From an uncultured Phaeodactylibacter sp. (GTDB lineage: Bacteria; Bacteroidota; Bacteroidia; Chitinophagales; Saprospiraceae): a stretch of DNA of 64,000 nt. Numbering within the stretch: the first letter of the stretch is position 1; every line of letters starts with the position of its first letter. Where the stretch lies: NCBI GenBank assembly GCA_913057245.1, contig CAJXNH010000016.1:23754-87753 (forward strand), in the 5' to 3' direction. A model generated the notes under the pieces. It was not told the origin of the DNA and did no database searches. It was given only the letters and a program-made list of their open reading frames with translations. Shown in pieces: positions 33,703 through 42,971 of this stretch. The translations under genes and the position numbers were made by a program.

Positions 33703-34896
33703 ATGCAAGTAGTAATCCCAAAACTTAAAAAAATACTTCCCTATTTTTGGTTGTTGCCAATTGGGCTATGTGCCCAGAATGAGGCAGCACCCACCTCCCC
33801 CCAACCGCTTGTCTTTGCAGGCACGCACGGTACTGTGTTCTGTCAGGATTCCTGGCAGGTACTACCACCGGTTTTATCCCATTCATCATCAGCATCCATT
33901 TCCTACACTTTTGAAGACCAGCATTTCAACCTGAGCTGTCAAAGCCAGGGCTGGCAAGGCTATTTCGCATGGGCCAACTGGTCCCATGCCACAAGAGATG
34001 GTGACGGTGAGGTAGATGTCACCGGAGCTCCCAATTCAGTATTAGTTGAAGGGGCTAATAGTGCTTCAATTCTTCCGACGCCCGGAAGCCAGGCAGCTTA
34101 CGAGCTCGCCATTCCGGCTGATGGATTTGTCAGATTTGATTGGAGTTACGTTGGGGGCTCCTCTTTTTCAGACCACACTTTTAAAGTGTTTATCAATAGT
34201 GAAGCTGTGCAGGCCACGTGCCCGGAACAGCCTTTCAACACATTTTTTTCTTCCTTTCTCAACACCGGGGACACGCTGAGGCTTGTCGCCGAAGCCCGGG
34301 AAAAAGGCATTGAGATCAGGCTCTCTAACTTTGAGTTTCTTAGCAATGCAGTGGGCGTAGTGGAGCGTTTGTGGAAAGCTACAGACCATGAAGCCACAGT
34401 CTGTACCTTCCGCCAACTGATCAGCGTTGAAAAACCGGGGATCAATAACATTATCTTCCCCGAATCATTTGATGGCTTTGAAGCGCCAATACTGGACAAC
34501 CCGGCAACTTCAGATCCTGCGTATACCGGTTTCCCTGTAGTAGATACGGACGGGGACCCGTCCACTACACACGACCAAATAAGCCTGGGCGAAGTATCCT
34601 GCAGCTTTATGGCCACCTGGGAGGATGAAACACTATATGAAAACGGCTTTTGCATCATCTATCGCAAGTGGAGCGTGCGGGACCTTTGCGGGCAGAATGT
34701 ACACCATGCTACCCAAACACTCAAAGTGGCCGGAGGCTGCCCCAACTGGGGAGTACCTATCCCAAAACCGTATCAGACAGAGGGCGTACCCCAGCCAGAT
34801 TTTGACAATATTGCGCCCGACGCCCACACCCTGACAAAAATCATGCATCCGGTAACAGACTGGCTGCGCGACCCCCTGAATGCCCTGTATCCTTAG
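33703..34896 (+). CDS. Secreted protein with HYR-like domain, unknown function
   Basis: About 397 aa from the ATG at 33703 (MQVVIPKLKKILPYFWLLPIGLCAQ gives a signal peptide); an ATG at 33694 is also possible. The first half is beta-rich, with a jelly-roll-like domain (GFVRFDWSYVGGSSFSDHTFKVFIN). The second half (VERLWKATDHEATVCTFRQLISVEKPG, KWSVRDLCGQNVHHATQTLKV) resembles the HYR/immunoglobulin-like repeats common in Saprospiria surface proteins. No T9SS tail is seen, so it may be truncated or exported another way. A terminator follows. Confidence 0.75.
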   Translation: MQVVIPKLKKILPYFWLLPIGLCAQNEAAPTSPQPLVFAGTHGTVFCQDSWQVLPPVLSHSSSASISYTFEDQHFNLSCQSQGWQGYFAWANWSHATRDGDGEVDVTGAPNSVLVEGANSASILPTPGSQAAYELAIPADGFVRFDWSYVGGSSFSDHTFKVFINSEAVQATCPEQPFNTFFSSFLNTGDTLRLVAEAREKGIEIRLSNFEFLSNAVGVVERLWKATDHEATVCTFRQLISVEKPGINNIIFPESFDGFEAPILDNPATSDPAYTGFPVVDTDGDPSTTHDQISLGEVSCSFMATWEDETLYENGFCIIYRKWSVRDLCGQNVHHATQTLKVAGGCPNWGVPIPKPYQTEGVPQPDFDNIAPDAHTLTKIMHPVTDWLRDPLNALYP

Positions 34897-34969
34897 GATC
34901 TGTAAGCAGGCGGCGAAGCTTCCTGCTTGTAGGTTTGTAAAGGGTTTCTTATTACAGGACACTTTGATG

Positions 34970-34998
34970 GCAGAGAGCAACGGCTCTCTGCTTTTTTT
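34970..34998 (+). terminator. Intrinsic terminator
   Basis: GCAGAGAGC (34970-34978), loop AACG, GCTCTCTGC (34983-34991) and seven T. It separates the secreted-protein gene from the mutA-like gene. Confidence 0.88.
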
Positions 34999-35031
34999 AT
35001 TTTAAATTGGCAGGGAGTAAAAACGCCACTT

Positions 35032-36195
35032 ATGAAAAACCTACTTGAAGAATTTCCTGCTGTAGACAAGGCCACCTGGGTTGCCAAAGTGGAGAAAGAC
35101 CTGAAAGGCAAACCGCTTGAAGACTTAATGTGGCACCTTGGCGAAGACATCACAGTCGCCCCGTTCTACCACCCGGAAGACATTGATCATCAAACAACGG
35201 CTCCCCTCCTCGCTGGCAGGCGGGGCAATGACTGGGAAATCGGGGAATACATTAACGTTTACAAAGATGCAAAACAGGCGAATACCGCCCTGCTCGAAGG
35301 ACTGAAAGGGGGCGTACAGGCTCCACTCTTTCGGCTGTTCCAGCCTTTAGACCGTACCCGCCTCCACCAGCTTCTTGATGGTGTGGCACCGGAAATGGTG
35401 ACGCTGAACTTCAGCGAGCACTATTCTGAAAAACAGCCTGCCCGGTTAATGGAGCTCTTACAGGGCTGGTATCAGGAGAAAGGCGTTACTGGTGCACAGG
35501 CCAATTTTACCATTGACTTTGACCCCATTCTTGATTTTGCTGAGCCTCCTGTTGATACACTGTCCGCGTTCATTCAATCCTGCGCTGACCAATGGCCCAA
35601 CGTACGCCCACTACAGGTCAATGCCAAAACCTTCCACAGCGGCCCCGAACAGGTCGTCGAGGAATTGGCTCTTACCATGGCTAAAGGTGCAGAGTACCTG
35701 GCCCGGCTAACCGAAACGGGACTGAATGCAGAAATTATCAACCAGCATGTGCAGTTTGGTATCGCTGTCAGCAAAAGTTACTTTGTGGAAATCGCGAAAT
35801 TCAGAGCACTGCGCCTGCTTTGGAGCAACATATTGAAGGGCTATGGCGTGAAAGGGAAACAGCCTTTTGTGGTGGCCCACTTCGCTCAGGAATCACAGGA
35901 CGAGAACCCGAATTCCAATATGATCCGCGCCAGTACGCAGGCGATGTCTGCCGTTATCGGGGGCGTGGACCGGTTGTACGTTTTGCCCTCCAACCGGGCA
36001 CGGAAAGAGCCGGATACGCCCTTTAGCCGCCGGGTAGCCCGCAACCTGCAACACCTGCTCAAAATGGAAAGCCACCTCGACCGGGTCATTGACCCTGGAG
36101 CGGGCAGCTACTATATCGAAAAACTTACCCGGGAAATTGCCGACCGTGCCTGGGCAAAGTTTCAGCAACTGGACCAGGAGCGCGCATTCGACTAA
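35032..36195 (+). CDS. mutA: Methylmalonyl-CoA mutase small-subunit-like protein, short form
   Basis: 387 aa. The N-terminal LLEEFPAVDKATWVAKVEKDLKG and later VAPFYHPEDID and GNDWEIGEYINV are hallmarks of the mutase beta subunit. The TIM-barrel region ends with NPNSNMIRASTQAMSAVIGGVDRLYVLP and VIDPGAGSYYIEKLTREIADRAW. It lacks the C-terminal cobalamin-like domain, as small subunits of some Bacteroidota do. The catalytic large subunit (mutB) is not adjacent. It acts with MutB in the propionate/succinyl-CoA interconversion. Confidence 0.9.
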   Translation: MKNLLEEFPAVDKATWVAKVEKDLKGKPLEDLMWHLGEDITVAPFYHPEDIDHQTTAPLLAGRRGNDWEIGEYINVYKDAKQANTALLEGLKGGVQAPLFRLFQPLDRTRLHQLLDGVAPEMVTLNFSEHYSEKQPARLMELLQGWYQEKGVTGAQANFTIDFDPILDFAEPPVDTLSAFIQSCADQWPNVRPLQVNAKTFHSGPEQVVEELALTMAKGAEYLARLTETGLNAEIINQHVQFGIAVSKSYFVEIAKFRALRLLWSNILKGYGVKGKQPFVVAHFAQESQDENPNSNMIRASTQAMSAVIGGVDRLYVLPSNRARKEPDTPFSRRVARNLQHLLKMESHLDRVIDPGAGSYYIEKLTREIADRAWAKFQQLDQERAFD

Positions 36196-36214
36196 ACACC
36201 AGGCCCGCAATACG

Positions 36215-36255
36215 AAGAGCGCCATCCGGACTGTTACCAGATGGCGCTCTTTTTA
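36215..36255. terminator. Bidirectional terminator between mutA and the fasciclin gene
   Basis: AAGAGCGCCATC (36215-36226) pairs perfectly with GATGGCGCTCTT (36240-36251), followed by TTTT; the upstream side also has A residues. The flanking genes converge. Confidence 0.82.
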
Positions 36256-36278
36256 TCTAACCCATTTCAGGGAAAAAT

Positions 36279-37244
36279 TTAGGGCAGCAGTACAGTATCA
36301 ATAACGTGTACCACACCATTGGCTCCCTGAATATCGGCCAGCTCAACGGTTGCGGTGCTGTTGCCGCCTACGATCTGAGGAGCATCCGGGTTAGAAAGAT
36401 CCACCTCAAGTGTTGCGCCTTCCGCCAGCGTGCTTACCATCATTCCGTCAGAAAGATCTGAAGAGCGTGCATTCACGCCACTGCTGACATGGTAAGAAAG
36501 TACCGCCTCAAGCGTACCTACGGGGATGTCGTTAAGTGTATTCCAATCATCATTGCTATCGAGCAGCGCCTGAAATGCCGCATTACTTGGTGCAAATACG
36601 GTGAATGGACCGTCACCACTCAATGCGCCTACAAAATCGGTGCTAAGGTCTGAACGGGTGAGTGCCGCCACCAATGAAGACAGCGCTGGGTTAGATGTTG
36701 CGAAGTCAACCACAGTAGGTGGCAAAATGACTGCATCTACACCGTGAATCACGCCATTGTCCACATCCACGTCTGGCACAACTACCTCGGGACCGCCATT
36801 CAGGACAACACCGTTATCGAGGTTGACATACAGGCTGGTGGTTGCATCACCGAAGCCGGTAGCGCTAAGCGTAGAGTAATATCCTGCCATCAGGTCAGAA
36901 GAAGTTACTTCTCCTCCGAGTACATGGTTGGTCAGTACTGCTGTCAGGGTTGCTTCCGGGATATCGTCGAGCGTATTCCAGTCCGGATTGCTGTCGAGCA
37001 ATGCCTGGAAGGCAGCGTTGTCTGGTGCAAATACGGTGAATGGACCAGTGCCTGACAGTACGCCGTCAAGACCAGCTGCAACTACCGCTTCTGCCAGGAT
37101 GGTGTAATCGTCGCTATCTTGCGCGAAGGAAACGATTGTAGTGGGCTCCGGCATCGGATCCGTATCATCGTCATCGTCACAAGCTGTAAATGTTAGCGCA
37201 GAAATGGCGAAAATGGCTAATAGCCAAAGATTCAATTTTTTCAT
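36279..37244 (-). CDS. Lipoprotein with two fasciclin (FAS1) domains
   Basis: About 321 aa from the ATG at 37244 (MKKLNLWLLAIFAISALTFTAC, lipobox Cys at 22, then DDDDD). Two FAS1 domains follow, each with GPFTVFAPDNAAFQALLDSN / GPFTVFAPSNAAFQALLDSN and the second conserved block ending in NGVIHGVDAVILPP / NGVVHVIDTVLLP. FAS1 domains mediate adhesion and carbohydrate or protein contacts outside the cell. A longer frame to 37331 would put non-signal sequence before the lipobox and is rejected. Confidence 0.92.
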   Translation of the reverse strand: MKKLNLWLLAIFAISALTFTACDDDDDTDPMPEPTTIVSFAQDSDDYTILAEAVVAAGLDGVLSGTGPFTVFAPDNAAFQALLDSNPDWNTLDDIPEATLTAVLTNHVLGGEVTSSDLMAGYYSTLSATGFGDATTSLYVNLDNGVVLNGGPEVVVPDVDVDNGVIHGVDAVILPPTVVDFATSNPALSSLVAALTRSDLSTDFVGALSGDGPFTVFAPSNAAFQALLDSNDDWNTLNDIPVGTLEAVLSYHVSSGVNARSSDLSDGMMVSTLAEGATLEVDLSNPDAPQIVGGNSTATVELADIQGANGVVHVIDTVLLP

Positions 37245-37390
37245 GTTTGCTTTTTTAATTGATTGGAGAATTATCATCATTTCGGGTTCTTCAACGAGTA
37301 CGCTTGGCAGAAGTTCACAATCAATTAACATCCCCTTCTAAGAACTGAGCAAAATGCCAATTCCTTTACAAAACCGCCGAAAAGCCTGTC

Positions 37391-37993
37391 TTAATACAAC
37401 ATTTGACGGACTTGCTCAGCCAGGGCATCATGTTGAACTGCAGTGGGAGGTGATGCAAAAGCATCACCGGAGAGTAGTTGTGCGCCTTGTTTTTCGGCAA
37501 ATGCCGCGATTGGTTCCCGGTAGGAAGCATCCTGAGCAGAAACGAGAACGATTAGCTTAAGGCCGGGGTATTCACTGAGTTTTGTGCCCAGGGTATTTAA
37601 GTGTTTTTGAAAGGCCTTTGGAGGTGCGTTTAGCGCTTCATCTTCCTGTCCAACTTCCAAGATCAGGCCATCGGGTTTACGGTCCAAAAGTTGAGGGAGG
37701 CGCTGCAGCAGCCCCGGGAGTGGCTCACCGGTAATACCCGCATTAACCACGGCAGCTTCCAGCTGATCCGCAAAACCGGCTCCAATGCCTGCCCCCTCCC
37801 CTGCCGTCCAGCGCCCTCCACAGGCGATCCAGCCTTGGTGTGGCTTTGGTGGCATGATTTCAGTTTCTATCGGATTAGCTACTACAGGAAATTGTTGCTG
37901 TTGCCGGGTCTGTCTTTGATCTTCAGGCGCTTCCGCCACCGGGCCGCATCCCCATAGCAACCATAGCATACAGACTAACGCTTTATACCTCAT
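37391..37993 (-). CDS. SGNH/TesA-like lipoprotein lacking the catalytic serine
   Basis: 200 aa. The signal ends in a lipobox (MLWLLWGC). The rest follows the order of TesA-type SGNH hydrolases: WIACGGRWTAGEG where GDSLTAG is expected, VVNAGITGEPLPGLLQRLPQLL as block II, LILEVGQEDEAL where GGND is expected, and a C-terminal His in AVQHDALAEQV where DGxHP is expected. The nucleophile Ser and the GND Asn are both absent. I infer a non-catalytic relative. It overlaps the queG stop region by 11 nt and is co-transcribed with it. Confidence 0.65.
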   Translation of the reverse strand: MRYKALVCMLWLLWGCGPVAEAPEDQRQTRQQQQFPVVANPIETEIMPPKPHQGWIACGGRWTAGEGAGIGAGFADQLEAAVVNAGITGEPLPGLLQRLPQLLDRKPDGLILEVGQEDEALNAPPKAFQKHLNTLGTKLSEYPGLKLIVLVSAQDASYREPIAAFAEKQGAQLLSGDAFASPPTAVQHDALAEQVRQMLY

Positions 37994-38939
37994 GGTCCGT
38001 TTTTTCAGATAAGGGCTTCAAAAAATTGATGTTGCGCTTCAGCCCTTGGTACTTCGTCCGCTTTACCGCTGATTTGCGGAAAAGCTCGCGGAAGACCTCT
38101 TCGGTCAGTTCTTCCCAATCGCGGGCGGAAAGGTCCAGCAAATTGGGATGGGGCTCGAATTCGGGTTCCTGATGGGGCTTGCTAAATCGGTTCCAGGGAC
38201 AGACCTCCTGACAGATGTCGCAACCGAACATCCAGTTCTCAAAGTGGCCACGGTAAGCTTCCGGTATGGCGCCTTTCAGTTCAATGGTGAAGTAAGAAAT
38301 GCATTTGCTACCGTCCACAACATATCCCCCGGGGCTGATCGCATCGGTAGGGCAGGCATCAATACAGCGGGTACAGGTACCACAATAATCTTTTATGGGG
38401 TGGTCATAAACCAGGTCTAAATCAATGATCAACTCTGCCAGAAAGAAGTAGGAGCCGGCCTTAGGGTGGATCAGCAGGGTATTTTTGCCTACCCAGCCTA
38501 TGCCGGTACGCTTCGCCCAGTCGCGCTCCAGCACGGGGGCGGAATCGACAAAAACCCGGCCGTTCACCTCACCAATTTCGGCCTGAATGTACTTCATCAG
38601 GTCTTTGAGCTTGTGCTTGAGGACGAAGTGATAGTCTTTGCCGTAAGCGTACTTCGAAATCTTCGGGGCATCCGGATCTTTGGGGCGGCGGTCAGTGTAG
38701 TGGTTGTACATCAGTGTAACCACCGTTTTAGCCCCCGGCACGAGCTTCCGGGGGTCTACCCGCTTTTCAAAGTGGTTTTCCAGATAGCCCATTTCACCAT
38801 GCATGCCCTTGTTGAGCCAGTCCTCCAGCCGACGAGCCTCCTCGTCGAGACGGGTGGCTTTGGCAAACCCCACAAAGGCAAAGCCCAGGCGCTGTGCCTC
38901 TTCGCGGATCATCTGCGTATGCAAGGTTTTATTGCTCAT
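37983..38939 (-). CDS. queG: Epoxyqueuosine reductase
   Basis: 318 aa. The DUF1730-type N-terminal domain (EEAQRLGFAFVGFAKATRLDEEARRLEDWL; FEKRVDPRKLVPGAKTVV) holds the cobalamin site. Two 4Fe-4S motifs follow, CGTCTRCIDACPTDAI and CDICQEVCPWN. It performs the last step of queuosine formation in tRNA. It is 30 nt after the AsmA gene and overlaps the following SGNH-like gene. Confidence 0.96.
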   Translation of the reverse strand: MSNKTLHTQMIREEAQRLGFAFVGFAKATRLDEEARRLEDWLNKGMHGEMGYLENHFEKRVDPRKLVPGAKTVVTLMYNHYTDRRPKDPDAPKISKYAYGKDYHFVLKHKLKDLMKYIQAEIGEVNGRVFVDSAPVLERDWAKRTGIGWVGKNTLLIHPKAGSYFFLAELIIDLDLVYDHPIKDYCGTCTRCIDACPTDAISPGGYVVDGSKCISYFTIELKGAIPEAYRGHFENWMFGCDICQEVCPWNRFSKPHQEPEFEPHPNLLDLSARDWEELTEEVFRELFRKSAVKRTKYQGLKRNINFLKPLSEKTDHEV

Positions 38940-38969
38940 AAGGGCAAAGGTAATGTACGATAGTCGAAA

Positions 38970-41561
38970 TTACCGCCCGCCCACCTCAAAGTCGAGGTAT
39001 TCTTCTTCCTGCGGATCGTAGGTATCGTGGTCGAATTCCGGGATGTCTTTCCAGTTTTCCGGCTCTTCGATCAGTTCAACAATGCCAAACTCCTGCTCCA
39101 GCGCGCGCTGGATTTCCCGCTTGCGAAATTCACTCCGCTCAAAGTCTTCCTTTACCCGCTGCTTAGCGGCTGTGATGTTGTAGTCCTCCAACGTGCCGAG
39201 CATAGCGTAATAGAGGTTAAAAAAGCCCGATTGCCGGGCCGGCTTGGGCTTCAGGCTCGGGTCATGCTTTCGGAACCGGTCGGTCAGCACCTGTCCTGCA
39301 TTCACTTTGAGGTAGTAGGCGATTTCGTTATCGAAGGAGTGCTCTCCGCTGATGGTCAGGTTGAGTGCATTGCTCCGGATGAACATTACGGGCAGGTAAA
39401 GGCGGCGGTTTCTGATCTCCAGAAAATTCTGCATATCCACAAAATTGATTTCCCGGAGGTCCCGGATGTGGACGAAGTCGGAAAAGTCCTGCAGCATTTC
39501 AAAGCCTTGCAACGTGCCATCGGAAATACCAATACCAGCTAATACACGCAGCCGGTCCATTAGGAAGTTGCCCTCTTCATCCCAGTAGGCGTAAATGGCG
39601 ACTTTGGTGTCCAGCTGCCCTTTTAGATGGCGGTGGGTGAACACTTCCTGCCCAAAATTACCCGCCTGCTCGAATAAAGTGCTGACCTCCAGGTTTTGGC
39701 AGACCATACGCGCCTCCATGACCGGAGCAGCCTCAAAGTTGACTTCCCCATCCAGGCTTATCTGCCCGCCAAAGGCCTTAATTTCACCCAGTACATTCAT
39801 AGTACCCGCGCGGAAAGCCAGCTTGCCCTGAAAGTCTTCGCCTTCTATTTTGTGGTAATTCAGGTCCTCGATATTAGCGTCAAAGGTACCGTTCAGAAAA
39901 TCCAGGAACAGTGCCTGAGGCTCCTTCGCCTCTGTTGATATGTCCTCTTGAGTGGCGGAGGCCTCTGCTTCCGCCCCAGCCGAAAATGTGAGGGCTCCCA
40001 TCAGGCGGTCAAGGTCAAGGCTACGGCCCGCCAAACGCGCGTCAAACTCCAGTTGCGCCCGGCTGGAGTTTAGCGAATCCGCAAAGAGCACCGGGAGCAG
40101 ATTGAACGCCGTACCCTCAAAGGTGATATCGCTTCCGGCTCCTTCCAGGCGGAGCCCTTCAATACTCAGGCGGTTGCCTTCCAGTTGCAGCCGACCTCTG
40201 TCCAGTAATAACGCCTCTTGTCCGATGACCAGCCCGGCATCATCAAATTCCAGCATGCCCTCCGCTGACACGCGGGCAATGCGGCTGGGGTTGATCATAT
40301 CTTTATACCGCCCTTCGATGCGGACGTCCTGGAATTCTACTTCTCCCGAGCCCCCGGTGATGGCCGGTTTGCCCAACAGGCCGTAGGCTGATTCCAGCGG
40401 TAACACCCCATTCAGGAAAAACCGGATATCAGGTTCGTCAAAATTGCTGACCTCTGCTGTCATTTCGATCAGCTCCCGGTTGAAGTACCCTTTGAACTGG
40501 TCCAGCCGAAAGACCGAGGATTTGGCATTCCGATACTTCCCATTCGTAAATACCGCCTGCAAACTTACGTCTTTCAAGGGCTGCTCCAGCAGGTCACGGC
40601 TCAACCGGCCATCCTCGAGGCTGAACTCCACCCGTACCTCCGGTTGCTGTTGCTTGTTGTACTGCCCTTTTACAATCGCATCAAAGGCAAACCGCCCCTT
40701 GCTGCTAAAGCCTTCCAACTGACTGGCGTAGGTAGCAGGCAACAGGGCCAGGACCCCCGCCAGGTTGCCATCCTCTGCTGTGGCGTAGAGGTCGAAATAT
40801 GTCCCCGTTTCCCAGCTTTCTACCGTGCCATCCACTTTAAAGGCATTGCCTTCCACCTGCAGCGCGCCCCGCTGCAGGGCGTAAGTGCCCGCTTCCAGGT
40901 CTACAGCCAGCTCAACGTCATAGGCAACCACCTTTCCGGGGAGATAGCGGATGCCATCGAGGTCTGCAAATTCAAATTGAATCTGCGCCTCGCTTTCCAG
41001 TTCAAAAGCGGTATTGGAAAACGCCCCGGAAAACAAAGCAGATTGAACGGTCCCTTCAACCTGCTGATTTTGGCTTTGGTCGATGTATGAAATTGAGACC
41101 TGCTTAAGCTCGGCCGAGGTCAGGTTGATATTGGTAGCCCCTGAGCTACCGTCCTCCGCTTCTCCGGGTTTGAGCATATCGTAGTTGCCCCTCCCCTGCT
41201 TATCGATCAGGATGCGCAGTTGCCCGTCCTCAACCACCACTGAGCCGATCTCCAGGCTGGATTTGAACAGGCTGAGCAGCCCAAACCGGAAACCGATCGT
41301 CTCCACTTCCAGCAATGGAGCCCCTGCAGTATCTTCCAACCGGACACCTTTTAGATTAGCAGAAAGGCTGGGGAAGCTTCGGAACAGCGTAATATCAAAG
41401 CCCTGAACGGTAAGCTCGGCAGTCAGTTGATTGTTGATGGTTTTGGTAAGCGCCCGCCCGATGCGGTCCTCAAACAGGTTCGCAATGACCGCCACGGCTC
41501 CAATGAGCAGCAGAAAAGTAACGGACAGGATAATCAACAGGCGTTTTAAAATTTTTTTCAT
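38970..41561 (-). CDS. AsmA-like envelope protein
   Basis: 863 aa. An N-terminal membrane anchor (LLIILSVTFLLLIGAVAVIANLF) is followed by the AsmA start pattern (LTAELTVQGFDITLFRSFPSLSANLKGVRLED). A very long stretch of repeated beta strands fits the bridge-like AsmA/VPS13 fold, and an AsmA C-terminal region lies near residues 600-800. A charged C-terminus ends in EEYLDFEVGGR. Family members are periplasm-spanning proteins implicated in phospholipid transport and outer-membrane integrity. It is the first gene of the AsmA-queG-SGNH operon. Confidence 0.88.
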   Translation of the reverse strand: MKKILKRLLIILSVTFLLLIGAVAVIANLFEDRIGRALTKTINNQLTAELTVQGFDITLFRSFPSLSANLKGVRLEDTAGAPLLEVETIGFRFGLLSLFKSSLEIGSVVVEDGQLRILIDKQGRGNYDMLKPGEAEDGSSGATNINLTSAELKQVSISYIDQSQNQQVEGTVQSALFSGAFSNTAFELESEAQIQFEFADLDGIRYLPGKVVAYDVELAVDLEAGTYALQRGALQVEGNAFKVDGTVESWETGTYFDLYATAEDGNLAGVLALLPATYASQLEGFSSKGRFAFDAIVKGQYNKQQQPEVRVEFSLEDGRLSRDLLEQPLKDVSLQAVFTNGKYRNAKSSVFRLDQFKGYFNRELIEMTAEVSNFDEPDIRFFLNGVLPLESAYGLLGKPAITGGSGEVEFQDVRIEGRYKDMINPSRIARVSAEGMLEFDDAGLVIGQEALLLDRGRLQLEGNRLSIEGLRLEGAGSDITFEGTAFNLLPVLFADSLNSSRAQLEFDARLAGRSLDLDRLMGALTFSAGAEAEASATQEDISTEAKEPQALFLDFLNGTFDANIEDLNYHKIEGEDFQGKLAFRAGTMNVLGEIKAFGGQISLDGEVNFEAAPVMEARMVCQNLEVSTLFEQAGNFGQEVFTHRHLKGQLDTKVAIYAYWDEEGNFLMDRLRVLAGIGISDGTLQGFEMLQDFSDFVHIRDLREINFVDMQNFLEIRNRRLYLPVMFIRSNALNLTISGEHSFDNEIAYYLKVNAGQVLTDRFRKHDPSLKPKPARQSGFFNLYYAMLGTLEDYNITAAKQRVKEDFERSEFRKREIQRALEQEFGIVELIEEPENWKDIPEFDHDTYDPQEEEYLDFEVGGR

Positions 41562-41750
41562 GGCAGCAGCAGGTTTTCAAAGCCCTGAAAATAAGCGTTT
41601 TCCGGCTAAGAAAGAGAAACGTTCACCGACTACTGATTATTTTTCTTTAATTTTTTTCCTGAAAAAGCTTGCGCCATATCATTTTCGCCTCTATATTTGC
41701 ACTCGCGATTGACGCACAGCGAAGCACAAGCGCTTCGAAAGCTAAGAAAA

Positions 41751-41825
41751 GGGCGGTTAGCTCAGTTGGTTCAGAGCACCTCGTTTACACCGAGGGGGTC
41801 GGGAGTTCGAGTCTCTCACCGCCCA
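41751..41825 (+). tRNA. tRNA-Val (anticodon TAC)
   Basis: The acceptor GGGCGGT pairs with ACCGCCC. The D arm is GCTC/GAGC, the anticodon stem CCTCG/CGAGG with loop TTTACAC giving anticodon TAC, and the T arm GGGAG-TTCGAGT-CTCTC. The discriminator is A. CCA is not encoded. A terminator follows. Confidence 0.96.
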
Positions 41826-41829
41826 CAAA

Positions 41830-41866
41830 AAAGGGAGTACATGCAAATGTGCTCCCTTTCTTTTTT
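41830..41866 (+). terminator. Terminator of the tRNA-Val transcript
   Basis: AAAGGGAG..ACAT and ATGT..CTCCCTTT form a long stem with a short GCAA loop, followed by C and a TTTTTT run, directly after the tRNA. Confidence 0.88.
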
Positions 41867-41975
41867 CCTGCAACCAAGTCAAAAAAGAGCCTCCCCGTAC
41901 AAAATAGTGGAAGACTCATCAGTGCGGGTTATTCATAGTAGCTGAATCGCCGCTATTCGAAACATAACACTTCTT

Positions 41976-42464
41976 TTACCGGGGCATGAGGACCTGATTA
42001 ATTTTCATTCGGGCCCGCAGTGCCATGACAGATTGCTGCAGCTTGGTATCATCAGGTACTACTTCTTCGACAGGAACCTGATGCACGATGAAATGCTTTT
42101 CTATGGCTCGCTCGAGGCGGGACAATTGGTGCTGATGATCGTCAGCATCTGATTCCAGGTCAAGCTTTAAGGCGCTGATTTCAGAAGCCTTCCGTTCCGG
42201 ATCAACCGACTCTGCATACTCCACAATCGTGTCAATAAGCACATTGAAAACCCAGGGCAGGGCGCGGTCATTAGCAACATCAATCGTTAGAGCCCGGGTC
42301 CAGGCATTAACATAAGTCTTTACCAGTAACGCCTCAATCACCTCATCGGCCTTTCCGATTCGCCGTACAGTACCATAGACGATTGGGCTGTAGGCTTCGT
42401 ATAGCCATTCGAGCGCTCTTTTCTCCTGCTTTTTCAGCAAATTCATCATGCTTCGCTCATTCAT
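41976..42464 (-). CDS. Sigma-70 region 2-like small protein
   Basis: 162 aa. LLKKQEKRALEWLYEAYSPIVYGTVRRIG and the following EVIEALLVKTYVNAWTRA have the layout of ECF sigma region 2 (YxxYxxxLYxxxxRI...DEVxQxVFxxxWxx). No region 4 DNA-binding domain is visible; the C-terminal half is acidic and helical. It may be an unusual regulator or a degenerate sigma factor. The exact start is uncertain (ATG at 42464, or M6/M7). It is not in an operon with other genes here. Confidence 0.6.
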   Translation of the reverse strand: MNERSMMNLLKKQEKRALEWLYEAYSPIVYGTVRRIGKADEVIEALLVKTYVNAWTRALTIDVANDRALPWVFNVLIDTIVEYAESVDPERKASEISALKLDLESDADDHQHQLSRLERAIEKHFIVHQVPVEEVVPDDTKLQQSVMALRARMKINQVLMPR

Positions 42465-42971
42465 TTACGGCTCTGTTGTTAAATGGTATGCGGATTATAC
42501 CGCTCAGTTAGTGTTTGCTCTTCAGGTTTTGTTGCTCAAAGATCAGACCAAACTCTAAATCACTGCGAAACAAACACTTACATCATTCCACCCAACCCCT
42601 TCTTACTAAATAAGACCAATTTAACTTTATTTAATAAAACCATCAACAGGGTTTGTATTTAGTGAGGGTTTAACTATATTTAGAACCTATCGGGACAGGT
42701 GAAGGGAGGCATTACAGGATGAAAAGTTATACTCGCCCCCACCACCATTCTTATGCTTAGATGGATTAAGACCATGTTGGGATTTTGGTCTTTTAGTCGA
42801 AAATGATTCATTTTTTGCTTAGACGAGGCGCAGGTTCGGGATCATAGCAGCGCTATGAAGCCCGGTTCTGTAACGAAGCATTAGCAAAAAAGGGACATTT
42901 GCAGACCAATTACTAAAGTCCCAACATGGTCTAAAAGAAAATAACAAAATATACTTTCCAGTTTTGCCAAC
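42465..42971. other. Intergenic region holding a TIR element
   Basis: About 500 nt without a convincing gene. The part 42540-42768 is AT-rich, and the rest is the inverted-repeat element described separately, ending 39 nt before the sigma-54 activator ATG. Confidence 0.6.
42769..42932. repeat. Terminal-inverted-repeat element, copy 2 (about 164 bp)
   Basis: AGACCATGTTGGGA (42769-42782) is perfectly inverted at 42919-42932 (TCCCAACATGGTCT), and the match continues imperfectly for 7 more bases. Inside are TAGTCGAAAA, ATTTTTTGCTTAGACGAG and an inner CATAGCAGCGCTATG palindrome. It is related to the reverse complement of 17119-17291, with conserved ends and a different centre. Confidence 0.7.
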
